A DNA stretch of 9,294 nucleotides from positions 1 to 9,294 of the forward strand of contig CANBQJ010000145.1 of the NCBI GenBank assembly GCA_947371645.1, read 5' to 3'. The notes under the pieces were generated by a model. It had not been told where the DNA came from. It did no database searches and saw only the letters and a list, made by a program, of their open reading frames with translations. This document shows positions 1 through 5,688 of this stretch, one piece after another; position 1 is the first letter of the stretch; the number at the start of each line of letters is the position of its first letter. This stretch comes from Burkholderiales bacterium. Its GTDB lineage: Bacteria > Pseudomonadota > Gammaproteobacteria > Burkholderiales > Burkholderiaceae. The translations under genes were made by a program, and so were the position numbers.

Positions 1-920
1 CCGCGCAGGACTGGATCGACGCCAACACCATCACCCAGACGGGACGACAACAGCTGCGCCTGGCCGTGCTGGCCTTGTTGTCCACCGAGCCCCGGGACAT
101 CTCCATGCTGTTCTTGCTGACCTACCTCCGCCGTGGCGGCGGCCTGAGCCTGATGCTCAGCACCACAGGCGGTGCCCAGCAAGACCGCATCGTGGGCGGC
201 TCGCAGGCCATCGCCCTGGCCATGGCGCGCACCATCCAGAGCAGCATCGCCTATGGCGCCGCGGTGCGCAGCGTGGTGCAGCAACCCAATGGCGTGGAGG
301 TCACTGGCGACCAGTTCACCGTGCGCGGCCAGCGGGTGGTGGTGGCCATGGCACCCGCGATGACCGCAGGCGTCCGCTTTGCGCCGCTGGACGGCCTCAT
401 GCAGCAACGCGTGCAACTGGGCCAGCGCGTGCCCATGGGCGCGGCCTGGAAGGTGCATTGCGTCTACGACAAGCCCTTCTGGCGTGACGATGGCCTCAGT
501 GGCCAGTGCATCAGCGACGCCTTCCTGCCCAAGATCATCTTCGACAACACGCCGCCAGAAGCCGGCGCGCCGGGCGTGCTCATGGGCTTCATCGACGGGC
601 AGGACGCGCGCGACGCCTCGCTGATGACGCCAGCCGCGCGCAAGCAAAACGTGCTGGACGCCATGAAGGTGTACTTCGGCCCCAAGGCGGCCACGCCCAC
701 GGCTTATGGCGAGATGAACTGGCAGGCTGAGACCTTCAGCGGGGGGGGGCCCGTGGGCGTCTTCCCGCCAGGGGTCTTGACCGGCTTCGGGCCGGCCTTG
801 CGTGCCCCCATTGGCCGCGTGCACTGGGCCGGCACCGAAACCGCTGGCGTGTGGATGGGTTACATGGAAGGCGCCGTCCGCTCCGGCGAACAAGCTGCCA
901 AGGACGTTCTGGCCAAATGA
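1..920 (+). CDS. Flavin monoamine oxidase (FAD-dependent amine oxidase), 3' part
   Basis: The reading frame is open from base 3 to the TGA at 918-920 and shows about 305 C-terminal residues; the N-terminal FAD-binding part lies outside the window. The family oxidises amines or amino acids to imines with FAD and O2, giving H2O2. Seen in order: a block like human MAO (SML.LLTYLRRGGG), then GGAQQ and VGGS, then WKVHCVYDKPFWR, whose Lys (codon 450-452) matches the MAO active-site lysine, and a C-terminal FAD-binding block HWAGTETAGVWMGYMEGA. The Tyr of GYMEG (861-863) matches one tyrosine of the MAO aromatic cage. The stretch SGGGPVGVFPPG has Gly where MAO carries the FAD-linking Cys and Pro where it carries the second cage Tyr, so FAD is probably bound non-covalently. 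The stop overlaps the next start (ATGA), implying coupled translation. The substrate is unknown; an L-amino-acid oxidase or putrescine oxidase activity is possible. Confidence 0.9.
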   Translation, partial: AQDWIDANTITQTGRQQLRLAVLALLSTEPRDISMLFLLTYLRRGGGLSLMLSTTGGAQQDRIVGGSQAIALAMARTIQSSIAYGAAVRSVVQQPNGVEVTGDQFTVRGQRVVVAMAPAMTAGVRFAPLDGLMQQRVQLGQRVPMGAAWKVHCVYDKPFWRDDGLSGQCISDAFLPKIIFDNTPPEAGAPGVLMGFIDGQDARDASLMTPAARKQNVLDAMKVYFGPKAATPTAYGEMNWQAETFSGGGPVGVFPPGVLTGFGPALRAPIGRVHWAGTETAGVWMGYMEGAVRSGEQAAKDVLAK

Positions 921-2062
921 GCACAAGCACCCAAGTCCCCACCCGCGTTCCCACCCTGGTCATCGGCGCAGGCCCGGCGGGCCTGGCCGTCGCAGCCAGC
1001 CTGAAGCAGCGCGGCCTGTCCGCCGTGATCCTGGAGCAAAGCCAGCAAGTGGGCTCGGCCTGGCGCGGCCACTACGACCGCTTGCGCCTGCACACCGACA
1101 AGGCGCACTCCGCACTGCCCGGCACGCCCTGGCCAGCCAACGCGCCGCGCTACCCCAGCCGCCAGCAGGTGGTCGATTACCTGGAAGACTATGCGCGCAC
1201 CTGGGGCTTGCAGATCCGCTTTGGCCAAAGCGTGACCCGCGCGCACCGCGAGGGCAAGTCCTGGGTGGTGCACTGCGGTGACCGGCTCTGGCACAGCGAC
1301 ACGCTGGTGGTCGCGGGTGGCTACAACCGGCACCCCCACCTGCCCGAATGGCCCGGCCTGAACTTCTACGGCGGCACCGTGGTTCACAGTGGCGCCTACC
1401 AGAACGGCAAGCCCTTCAGCAAACAGCGCGTGCTGGTGGTGGGCCTGGGCAACTCAGGCGGCGAGATCGCGGTCGACCTGCACGAGCACGGCGCCCAAGT
1501 CAGCATGGCCGTGCGCAGCGCCGTCAACGTCATTCCCAAAGAGATCTTCGGCATCCCCTTCCTGACCTTTGGCATCTCCCAACAGTGGATGCCACCGAAA
1601 CTGGCCGACGCGCTGAACGCCCCGCTGACCCGCCTGTTGGTGGGCAACCTGGAGCCCTTGGGGCTGAAGCGTCCGGCACAAGGGCCGATCACGCAGATCC
1701 GCACGCAGGGCAAGGTGCCTTTCATCGACACCGGGACCATCGGCTTGATGCGGGCCGGTCATGTGGCGGTGCGACCGGGGATCCGGCAGTTCACACCGCA
1801 AGGCGTGGTCTTCACCGACGGGCGCGCCGAAGACTTTGATGCGGTGGTGCTGGCCACGGGCTATCGCACGGGGCTGAGCAGGTGGCTGGAAGTGTCTGCG
1901 GGGGTGCTGAGCCCAGAAGGCGCACCACATTGCAGCGGTAAGCCGGTGGCGGCAGAACCAGGACTGTATTTCTGCGGCTACCACGTGTCGGCCACCGGGA
2001 TGCTGCGCGAAATCGCGCTGGAGGCGGAGCAAATCGCCAAGCACCTCATTTTGCCGGTGTGA
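917..2062 (+). CDS. YUCCA-like flavin-containing monooxygenase (NAD(P)/FAD-binding)
   Basis: This 381-residue protein is a cytoplasmic class B flavin monooxygenase, which uses NADPH, FAD and O2 to oxygenate a substrate. Seen: FAD-binding GAGPAG at residues 17-22; a block YDRLRLHTDKAHSALP (about 53-68) resembling the YDRLKLH block of plant YUCCA enzymes; the FMO signature as Y-x-G-x3-H-x3-Y (Tyr151, Gly153, His157, Tyr161), with Tyr in place of the usual Phe; NADPH-binding VGLGNSGGE at 175-183; ATGY at 313-316; and a C-terminal GLYFCGYH block. YUCCA enzymes decarboxylate indole-3-pyruvate to indole-3-acetate, but the substrate here is not shown. ATG at 917 was chosen because it overlaps the oxidase stop and places the dinucleotide fold near the N-terminus. 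The frame is open further upstream (to 851), but only inside the oxidase gene. A weak AAGGA lies 12 bases upstream of the start. Confidence 0.88.
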   Translation: MSTSTQVPTRVPTLVIGAGPAGLAVAASLKQRGLSAVILEQSQQVGSAWRGHYDRLRLHTDKAHSALPGTPWPANAPRYPSRQQVVDYLEDYARTWGLQIRFGQSVTRAHREGKSWVVHCGDRLWHSDTLVVAGGYNRHPHLPEWPGLNFYGGTVVHSGAYQNGKPFSKQRVLVVGLGNSGGEIAVDLHEHGAQVSMAVRSAVNVIPKEIFGIPFLTFGISQQWMPPKLADALNAPLTRLLVGNLEPLGLKRPAQGPITQIRTQGKVPFIDTGTIGLMRAGHVAVRPGIRQFTPQGVVFTDGRAEDFDAVVLATGYRTGLSRWLEVSAGVLSPEGAPHCSGKPVAAEPGLYFCGYHVSATGMLREIALEAEQIAKHLILPV

Positions 2063-2093
2063 TCAGCGCAGTGTGATTTCTGACATCAGTGGC

Positions 2094-2117
2094 ACCGATC
2101 ATCAGCAGGTGATCGGT
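2094..2117. terminator. Hairpin downstream of the monooxygenase gene
   Basis: Arms ACCGATCATC (2094-2103) and GGTGATCGGT (2108-2117) pair over 10 positions with one G-T wobble around an AGCA loop, 31 bases after the monooxygenase stop. No T-run follows, so this is not a textbook Rho-independent terminator. It may stabilise the mRNA 3' end, stop transcription with Rho, or act as an operator for the downstream regulator gene. Confidence 0.4.
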
Positions 2118-2148
2118 TACCGAATATGAATTCTTGTGGGCCGTTTTC

Positions 2149-2161
2149 GATTTTCAAAATC
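2149..2161. promoter_or_regulatory. AT-rich palindrome upstream of the Crp/Fnr gene
   Basis: GATTTT and AAAATC are perfect inverted arms around a single C, about 105 bases before the regulator start. It lies in an AT-rich leader; the block 2221-2280 has only 23 of 60 G+C. It could be an operator, possibly for autoregulation, but its short AT arms could also arise by chance. No convincing -35/-10 pair was found in 2063-2267. Confidence 0.2.
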
Positions 2162-2267
2162 ATTGAGATATCAGGCGAGTGCATTCTTCAGTAGACCTCA
2201 GGCGTGCATTTTTGCTGGGTGGGAAATTCGGTTTTTGTTTCGGTTGCTATTTCATTGATTTTTGACT

Positions 2268-3038
2268 ATGCGCGAATGGATCACACCCGAGGTGCTGGCC
2301 CTGTTGAGATCTGATGCTTGGTTTGGTGGCGTCTCCAGGGGTTTTGAGGCCGACATCCTTTCATTGGCCACCATGCGCCGCATGCGAAGCGGTGAGAAAT
2401 TGTTCTGCAGGGGCGATGCGTCGGATGGCTTGTATGCCGTGCTGGAGGGCTCTTTGCGGATATCCGGCACAACCGAGGCGGGCAAGGACGCCATTTTGTC
2501 GCTGATGGATCCGCCCAGCTGGTTGGGCGAGATTTCGCTGTTCGATCAGTTTCCCCGCACACACAACGCTGTGGCCGAAGACGCCGTTCGCGTGCTTCAT
2601 GTGCCCCAGCGTGAACTCATCTCCATGTTGGACGCCAGCCCTCTGTACTGGCGTGAACTGGGTGCGCTGATGGCCTTGCGCATGCGCCTGGCCTTCATCA
2701 CCTTGGAGGACCAGGCCCTGTTGCCTGCAGAAACACGGCTGGCGAGGCGGTTGGTCTGGCTGGTCGAGGCCTCGGCACGTACAGCCAACACAGGGCCGTG
2801 CCTGCTGTCCGTCAGCCAGGCACAGCTGGGTTTGATGCTGTCGCTGTCACGCCAGACGACCAACCGAGCGGTTCAGATTTTGCGCGACTCGGGCGTACTC
2901 CGGGTGACCTACGGGGGCATTGAGGTGGTCGACCGCCAGGGTTTGATGAAACTGGCGGGCATGTCGTCAACCGAGAAACGCATCCTCAAGCAATTTCAAT
3001 CTCAATCAAATGGTGAACATGAGCGGTCATCCGACTGA
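2268..3038 (+). CDS. Crp/Fnr-family transcriptional regulator
   Basis: This 256-residue protein is a cytoplasmic DNA-binding regulator with two domains. The cyclic-nucleotide-type sensor spans about residues 19-120: GEKLFCRGDASDGLYAVLEG is the usual beta-roll opening, and GEISLF (87-92) with Arg97 sits where CRP binds the cAMP phosphate, though homologues with this motif need not bind cAMP. A dimerisation helix follows (about 125-150), then a Crp-type winged helix-turn-helix (about 181-221) with recognition-helix residues SRQTTNRAVQ. It has only two cysteines (47 and 178), so no FNR-like iron-sulphur cluster is expected. The start is the ATG at 2268; TTG at 2262 is in frame, but neither has a Shine-Dalgarno, so translation may be weak or leaderless. 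It converges on the foldase-like gene. Its ligand and targets are unknown; the flanking oxidase operon and hydrolases are candidates by proximity only. Confidence 0.9.
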   Translation: MREWITPEVLALLRSDAWFGGVSRGFEADILSLATMRRMRSGEKLFCRGDASDGLYAVLEGSLRISGTTEAGKDAILSLMDPPSWLGEISLFDQFPRTHNAVAEDAVRVLHVPQRELISMLDASPLYWRELGALMALRMRLAFITLEDQALLPAETRLARRLVWLVEASARTANTGPCLLSVSQAQLGLMLSLSRQTTNRAVQILRDSGVLRVTYGGIEVVDRQGLMKLAGMSSTEKRILKQFQSQSNGEHERSSD

Positions 3039-3039
3039 C

Positions 3040-3070
3040 AGGGGTTGACCGATCATGGTCGCCAATCCCT
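3040..3070. terminator. Hairpin between convergent genes
   Basis: AGGGGTTG (3040-3047) pairs with CAATCCCT (3063-3070) with one G-T wobble. A 3-base bulge and a further ACC/GGT stem then close a GATCAT loop. It fills the 42-base gap between the stops of the regulator (3038) and the opposing gene (3081), the usual place for a bidirectional terminator. There is no T-run on either side, so the call rests on position and pairing. Confidence 0.35.
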
Positions 3071-3080
3071 ACCGGTGGAA

Positions 3081-3854
3081 TCATTTGCCAACGGTCGACC
3101 CATACACCCGCTCACGCAAAGCCTGCAGCTGGGTTTCCAACGCAGCCGCATCGCCTTTGCTTGGTCCGCCGCTGGTCCATTTGTTGACAATCTCCGCTTG
3201 CTGCCGCGAAAAATCTGCGTTTTTGCGGCGGTCTTCTGCCAGCGTGCGTTCAAGATCTGGATTTTGCGCGGCAGCCAAGTTGTGAATCTGCGCGTCAATC
3301 CAGGCTTGCCGTTGTGGCGGGTCTTCGACCAAGTCCTGCGCAAAGGCATGGAGCAGCAAAGTTGTTTCTCCGGTGTTGAGTTCCCCGTTGGCCACATGCT
3401 GAGGCAGCATGTTCAGCAACTCACGGGCAAGGGCTTGCCGCTGCGACACATCAGGACTGCCTTTCATTGCGCGCCATTGTTCGGTCGCCCGTTGAAAGCG
3501 CAAGTAGTCGATGAGACGCTGACGCTCCTTCGGCTTGTCTGGCTCAGCTTCAACTGCCTTGTTCAGCGCAATCCAGTCTGCTTCTGAAAAATCAGCAGGA
3601 CGAGCGTCGGTTTCGGCTTTTTGCAGGTTCATCGATGCGTCAACTGCAAATTGGCCAGTCGATTGAACTGGCTGCACCACGGATTTGGATTCCAAATCTA
3701 CCAAAGGCGGGGCTGTATACAGCCACCAAGCGACGCCACCCGCCCCCGCCAGAATCAGCGCCACCGTTGGGGCCCATCGGCGTGTGGGGGAATGGGCAAT
3801 GATGAATTTCATCTGGGGTTTGATAACGGTTGATGTTGAATTTGCTACAGCCAT
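3081..3854 (-). CDS. Membrane-anchored helical protein, possible PlcR/Lif-like secretion foldase
   Basis: This is a 257-residue protein with one transmembrane segment at about 28-46 (VALILAGAGGVAWWLY) after a positive HSPTRRW, so the bulk should face the periplasm. The rest is mostly predicted helix, charged and cysteine-free: GQFAVDASMNL (67-77), RQALARELLNMLPQHVANGE (139-158), DFSRQQAEIVNKW (214-226) and a final ALETQLQALRERVYG. This layout and the closing helix resemble the accessory proteins that fold secreted phospholipase C (PlcR) or lipases (Lif); the match is from memory. The RxxFDYFLS motif of true Lif proteins is absent, and at 257 residues it is shorter than the roughly 340 of Lif. 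ATG at 3854 was chosen because a GGGGTGA ribosome site lies 6 bases before it; the later Met15 has none. It is divergent from the pectin-acetylesterase-like gene. It could instead be an unrelated helical membrane protein. Confidence 0.8.
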   Translation of the reverse strand: MAVANSTSTVIKPQMKFIIAHSPTRRWAPTVALILAGAGGVAWWLYTAPPLVDLESKSVVQPVQSTGQFAVDASMNLQKAETDARPADFSEADWIALNKAVEAEPDKPKERQRLIDYLRFQRATEQWRAMKGSPDVSQRQALARELLNMLPQHVANGELNTGETTLLLHAFAQDLVEDPPQRQAWIDAQIHNLAAAQNPDLERTLAEDRRKNADFSRQQAEIVNKWTSGGPSKGDAAALETQLQALRERVYGSTVGK

Positions 3855-3860
3855 GGCATA

Positions 3861-3867
3861 TCACCCC
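3861..3867 (-). promoter_or_regulatory. Ribosome binding site fixing the start at 3854
   Basis: On the minus strand GGGGTGA lies 6 bases before the ATG at 3854. This supports the longer start over the internal Met at residue 15, which has no purine-rich sequence before it. Confidence 0.65.
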
Positions 3868-3883
3868 GTAAATTGTATTGTTT

Positions 3884-3975
3884 GCTGCGCACGCAGCCCA
3901 TATCAGGCTAACCCTGAGCCCTCATGTGGTGCACAGTCAAACACCTGACAGTGTTTCACCCCCTGTTCAAGGGGT
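3884..3975. promoter_or_regulatory. Palindrome-rich divergent regulatory region
   Basis: The 208-base gap between the foldase-like gene (minus) and the hydrolase gene (plus) holds three inverted repeats: GCTGCG-CA-CGCAGC (3884-3897), AAACAC-CTGACA-GTGTTT (3939-3956) and ACCCC/GGGGT (3958-3962 and 3971-3975). The first two have perfect arms and are good operator candidates for joint control of the divergent pair. Neither fits the CRP (TGTGA-N6-TCACA) or FNR (TTGAT-N4-ATCAA) consensus. A 5-of-6 match to a -10 box (TACAAT, minus strand, 3877-3872) lies too close to the ribosome site to be convincing. Confidence 0.35.
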
Positions 3976-4062
3976 TCTGCGCTGGCGTGACCAGAAAAAG
4001 CAAATTTCAAACCGAAGCCAGTCCTTGAAACTGACGCATCCGAAAACTCACTGTGAGCTCAG

Positions 4063-5352
4063 ATGTCAATTCAAAATTTCATGCGCGCAGCCACGCTGGC
4101 CATGCTCAAGGGTGCTGCCTTGAGCCTGATAACAAGCGTGGCCGCGCAAGCCGCATACTTGAAATGGGAGATGGTGGAACTGCCAGCCTCCAGTGGTGCC
4201 AGTTGCGGCAATGGCACGCCCTACCGGTTTTTCGTGAACCGTTCGCCATTGACCACCAAGACCGTGGTGATGTACGAAGGTGGTGGTGCCTGTTGGGAGA
4301 AGGGTTCATGCGAAAACAAGGCCGGCACTTTGCTGGCTGCAGTCAATCCTGACGGCATTCCGGCAAACTATTTGCAGGACTGGAACCGTCAGGCCCACTT
4401 GGGCTTGGTGACGCCTTTTACTGCTCGCATCGATCCCATTGCTTCGGTGCAGACCCAAAGCTGGAACATCGTTTACCTGACTTATTGCACCGGCGACGTG
4501 CACACCGGCAACAAGGTCACGACCTACAGCGATGAGACCGGGAGCATTGCCTGGTACCACCGGGGTGGCGTGAATGCCAAGGCGGTGACCGCATGGATGG
4601 CCGCCAACATGCCCAAGCCTGAAGTGCTGCTCCTGACCGGCTTCTCTGCTGGCGGCACGGGCTCCACGGCCAACTTCCCGCAGATGCGCACAACCTTGGG
4701 CGCCAAAAACGCCGCCCTGCTGGCCGATTCCGGCCCCTTGTTCTGGGCCCCTCGCAGCAGTTCACCAGAAGAGTCCCCTTCTCTGCCGCTGCACAACAAG
4801 ATCCGGGAGGTCTGGGGCCTTGACGGACCCAATGGCATCGTGACCGATTTGATCGCCAAATACCCCTCCGCTGGAGACGTCAACAACCTGGGCAGCCTTG
4901 CCGGTGGGCTCAACAAGATATTCCCTAACGATCGTTTGGGCTATGCCCTCTTTCAAGAGGATGGCGTTTATTCGGCTTTTTCCTATGAGAAATTCTTCTC
5001 GGACATCTCGCAGGCCGCAACACCAGAAGATCGTCTGGCCAATCTGAATAGACGCTGGCGTCAGGATATTGGTAATCTCGTTTCACACCTGCCGAGTTCG
5101 CCGAACCTGGGTTATTACGTACCCAATTACCGCCAGATCAACATGTCGCACTGCCTGACCATCGTGACTTTCGGTGACACCGGCATCAAGGAGCAAAACT
5201 TGCAGGACGTGGGCACATTCGTCGACAACCTGTTGGATTTCTCTGGCAAGAAGCCGGTGATCCGCGCGTTGGAAATCAATCGCAAACCTGAGCCGGCAAC
5301 CACTGTGTCGGACTTGGTTGCTCAGTTGATTGGCAAGGCAGGCATCTTCTGA
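4063..5352 (+). CDS. Secreted pectin-acetylesterase/Notum-family hydrolase
   Basis: This 429-residue alpha/beta hydrolase has a signal peptide (about 1-30, cleavage after AQA). Seen: YEGGGACWE (71-79), matching the glycine-rich oxyanion-hole loop of pectin acetylesterases and Notum; TYCTGDVHTGN (140-150), also family-typical; nucleophile loop GFSAGG with Ser195; probable acid Asp300 in QEDGVYSAF; and probable catalytic His363 in MSHC. These would form the Ser-Asp-His triad. Plant members remove acetyl from pectin and animal Notum removes palmitoleate from Wnt; bacterial members are largely uncharacterised, so only an exported carboxylesterase can be claimed. Five mature cysteines (48, 77, 83, 142, 364) suggest disulphides. 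ATG 4063 was chosen for the weak GTGAG 5 bases upstream; ATG 4081 has no ribosome site. The gene is divergent from the foldase-like gene and ends in its own terminator. G+C is lower than in the flanking enzymes (29 of 60 in 5041-5100). Confidence 0.85.
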   Translation: MSIQNFMRAATLAMLKGAALSLITSVAAQAAYLKWEMVELPASSGASCGNGTPYRFFVNRSPLTTKTVVMYEGGGACWEKGSCENKAGTLLAAVNPDGIPANYLQDWNRQAHLGLVTPFTARIDPIASVQTQSWNIVYLTYCTGDVHTGNKVTTYSDETGSIAWYHRGGVNAKAVTAWMAANMPKPEVLLLTGFSAGGTGSTANFPQMRTTLGAKNAALLADSGPLFWAPRSSSPEESPSLPLHNKIREVWGLDGPNGIVTDLIAKYPSAGDVNNLGSLAGGLNKIFPNDRLGYALFQEDGVYSAFSYEKFFSDISQAATPEDRLANLNRRWRQDIGNLVSHLPSSPNLGYYVPNYRQINMSHCLTIVTFGDTGIKEQNLQDVGTFVDNLLDFSGKKPVIRALEINRKPEPATTVSDLVAQLIGKAGIF

Positions 5353-5389
5353 ATGAGTTCATGCCCCATGCAATTTGAGTCATGAAGAC

Positions 5390-5420
5390 CAGCAAAGGCT
5401 GTTGGAGCCTTTGCTGCCTT
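5390..5420 (+). terminator. Rho-independent-type terminator of the 429-residue hydrolase gene
   Basis: CAGCAAAGGC (5390-5399) and GCCTTTGCTG (5407-5416) are perfect inverted arms; a further T-A pair makes the stem 11 bases with a 5-base loop. It starts 37 bases after the stop codon and is followed by CCTTGAATTT, a moderate T-rich tail. It is the clearest terminator in the window. Confidence 0.75.
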
Positions 5421-5675
5421 GAATTTGCCGTGCATCGCGCATTGCCGATGGTCATCTGACAATTGAATCGCTGGGGTTATCTCCGGCGGTTTGCTGTCGC
5501 CTGTGTGCTTTTGATTTGCCATATGCGACGGCTAAGGGTTTTCGGTGGTTGTTTGCAAAAATAGCTATGACTACCATATGCCCAGATCGATGAACGATTC
5601 AACGTTTGACTCGCCAGATTGCAGCGTGCGGTGACCAAGTCGCCCAGCCGCATTTCGATCGTCCCACTACCCTTT

Positions 5676-5682
5676 GATGGAG
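5676..5682 (+). promoter_or_regulatory. Ribosome binding site fixing the start at 5689
   Basis: GATGGAG lies 6 bases before the ATG at 5689. The TTG (5674) and ATG (5677) that would extend the protein overlap this site and so are unlikely starts. Starting at 5689 also gives a normal signal peptide. Confidence 0.75.
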
Positions 5683-5688
5683 TTTTTC

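Larger units (their letters stand above)
5353..5688. other. Intergenic stretch between the two secreted hydrolases
   Basis: These 336 bases have no supportable gene; frames overlapping them are short or run antisense into real genes. The stretch holds the terminator at 5390-5416 and the ribosome site at 5676-5682. A weak promoter guess is TTGTTT (5549-5554), 17 bases, TACCAT (5572-5577), in an AT-rich patch, with 3 of 6 and 4 of 6 consensus matches. Two CATATG palindromes are present, which is unremarkable. Confidence 0.5.

Noticed and set aside
851..916. N-terminal extension of the monooxygenase from base 851
   Set aside because: It would lie entirely inside the oxidase gene and adds Arg-rich sequence before the FAD-binding fold; the ATG at 917 with ATGA overlap is the natural start.
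2072..2088. TGTGA as a CRP-type site upstream of the regulator
   Set aside because: Only the left half-site is present; the right half reads ACATC rather than TCACA, and it lies nearly 200 bases from the gene.
2094..3056. ACCGATCAT occurring on both sides of the Crp/Fnr gene (2094-2102 and 3048-3056)
   Set aside because: A 9-base match is expected many times by chance in 9 kb; there is no wider similarity to suggest an insertion site duplication.
3045..3587. A 180-codon plus-strand open frame opposite the foldase-like gene
   Set aside because: The minus strand has the better start, ribosome site and membrane-anchor architecture; the plus frame has no motif.
3878..4123. A small plus-strand frame in the divergent gap upstream of the 429-residue hydrolase gene
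   Set aside because: It has no ribosome site, no recognisable motif, covers the palindromes and overlaps the hydrolase start in another frame.
5519..5582. Two CCATATGC copies upstream of the LIP-family lipase
   Set aside because: They are short, contain a common palindrome, and have no further similarity.
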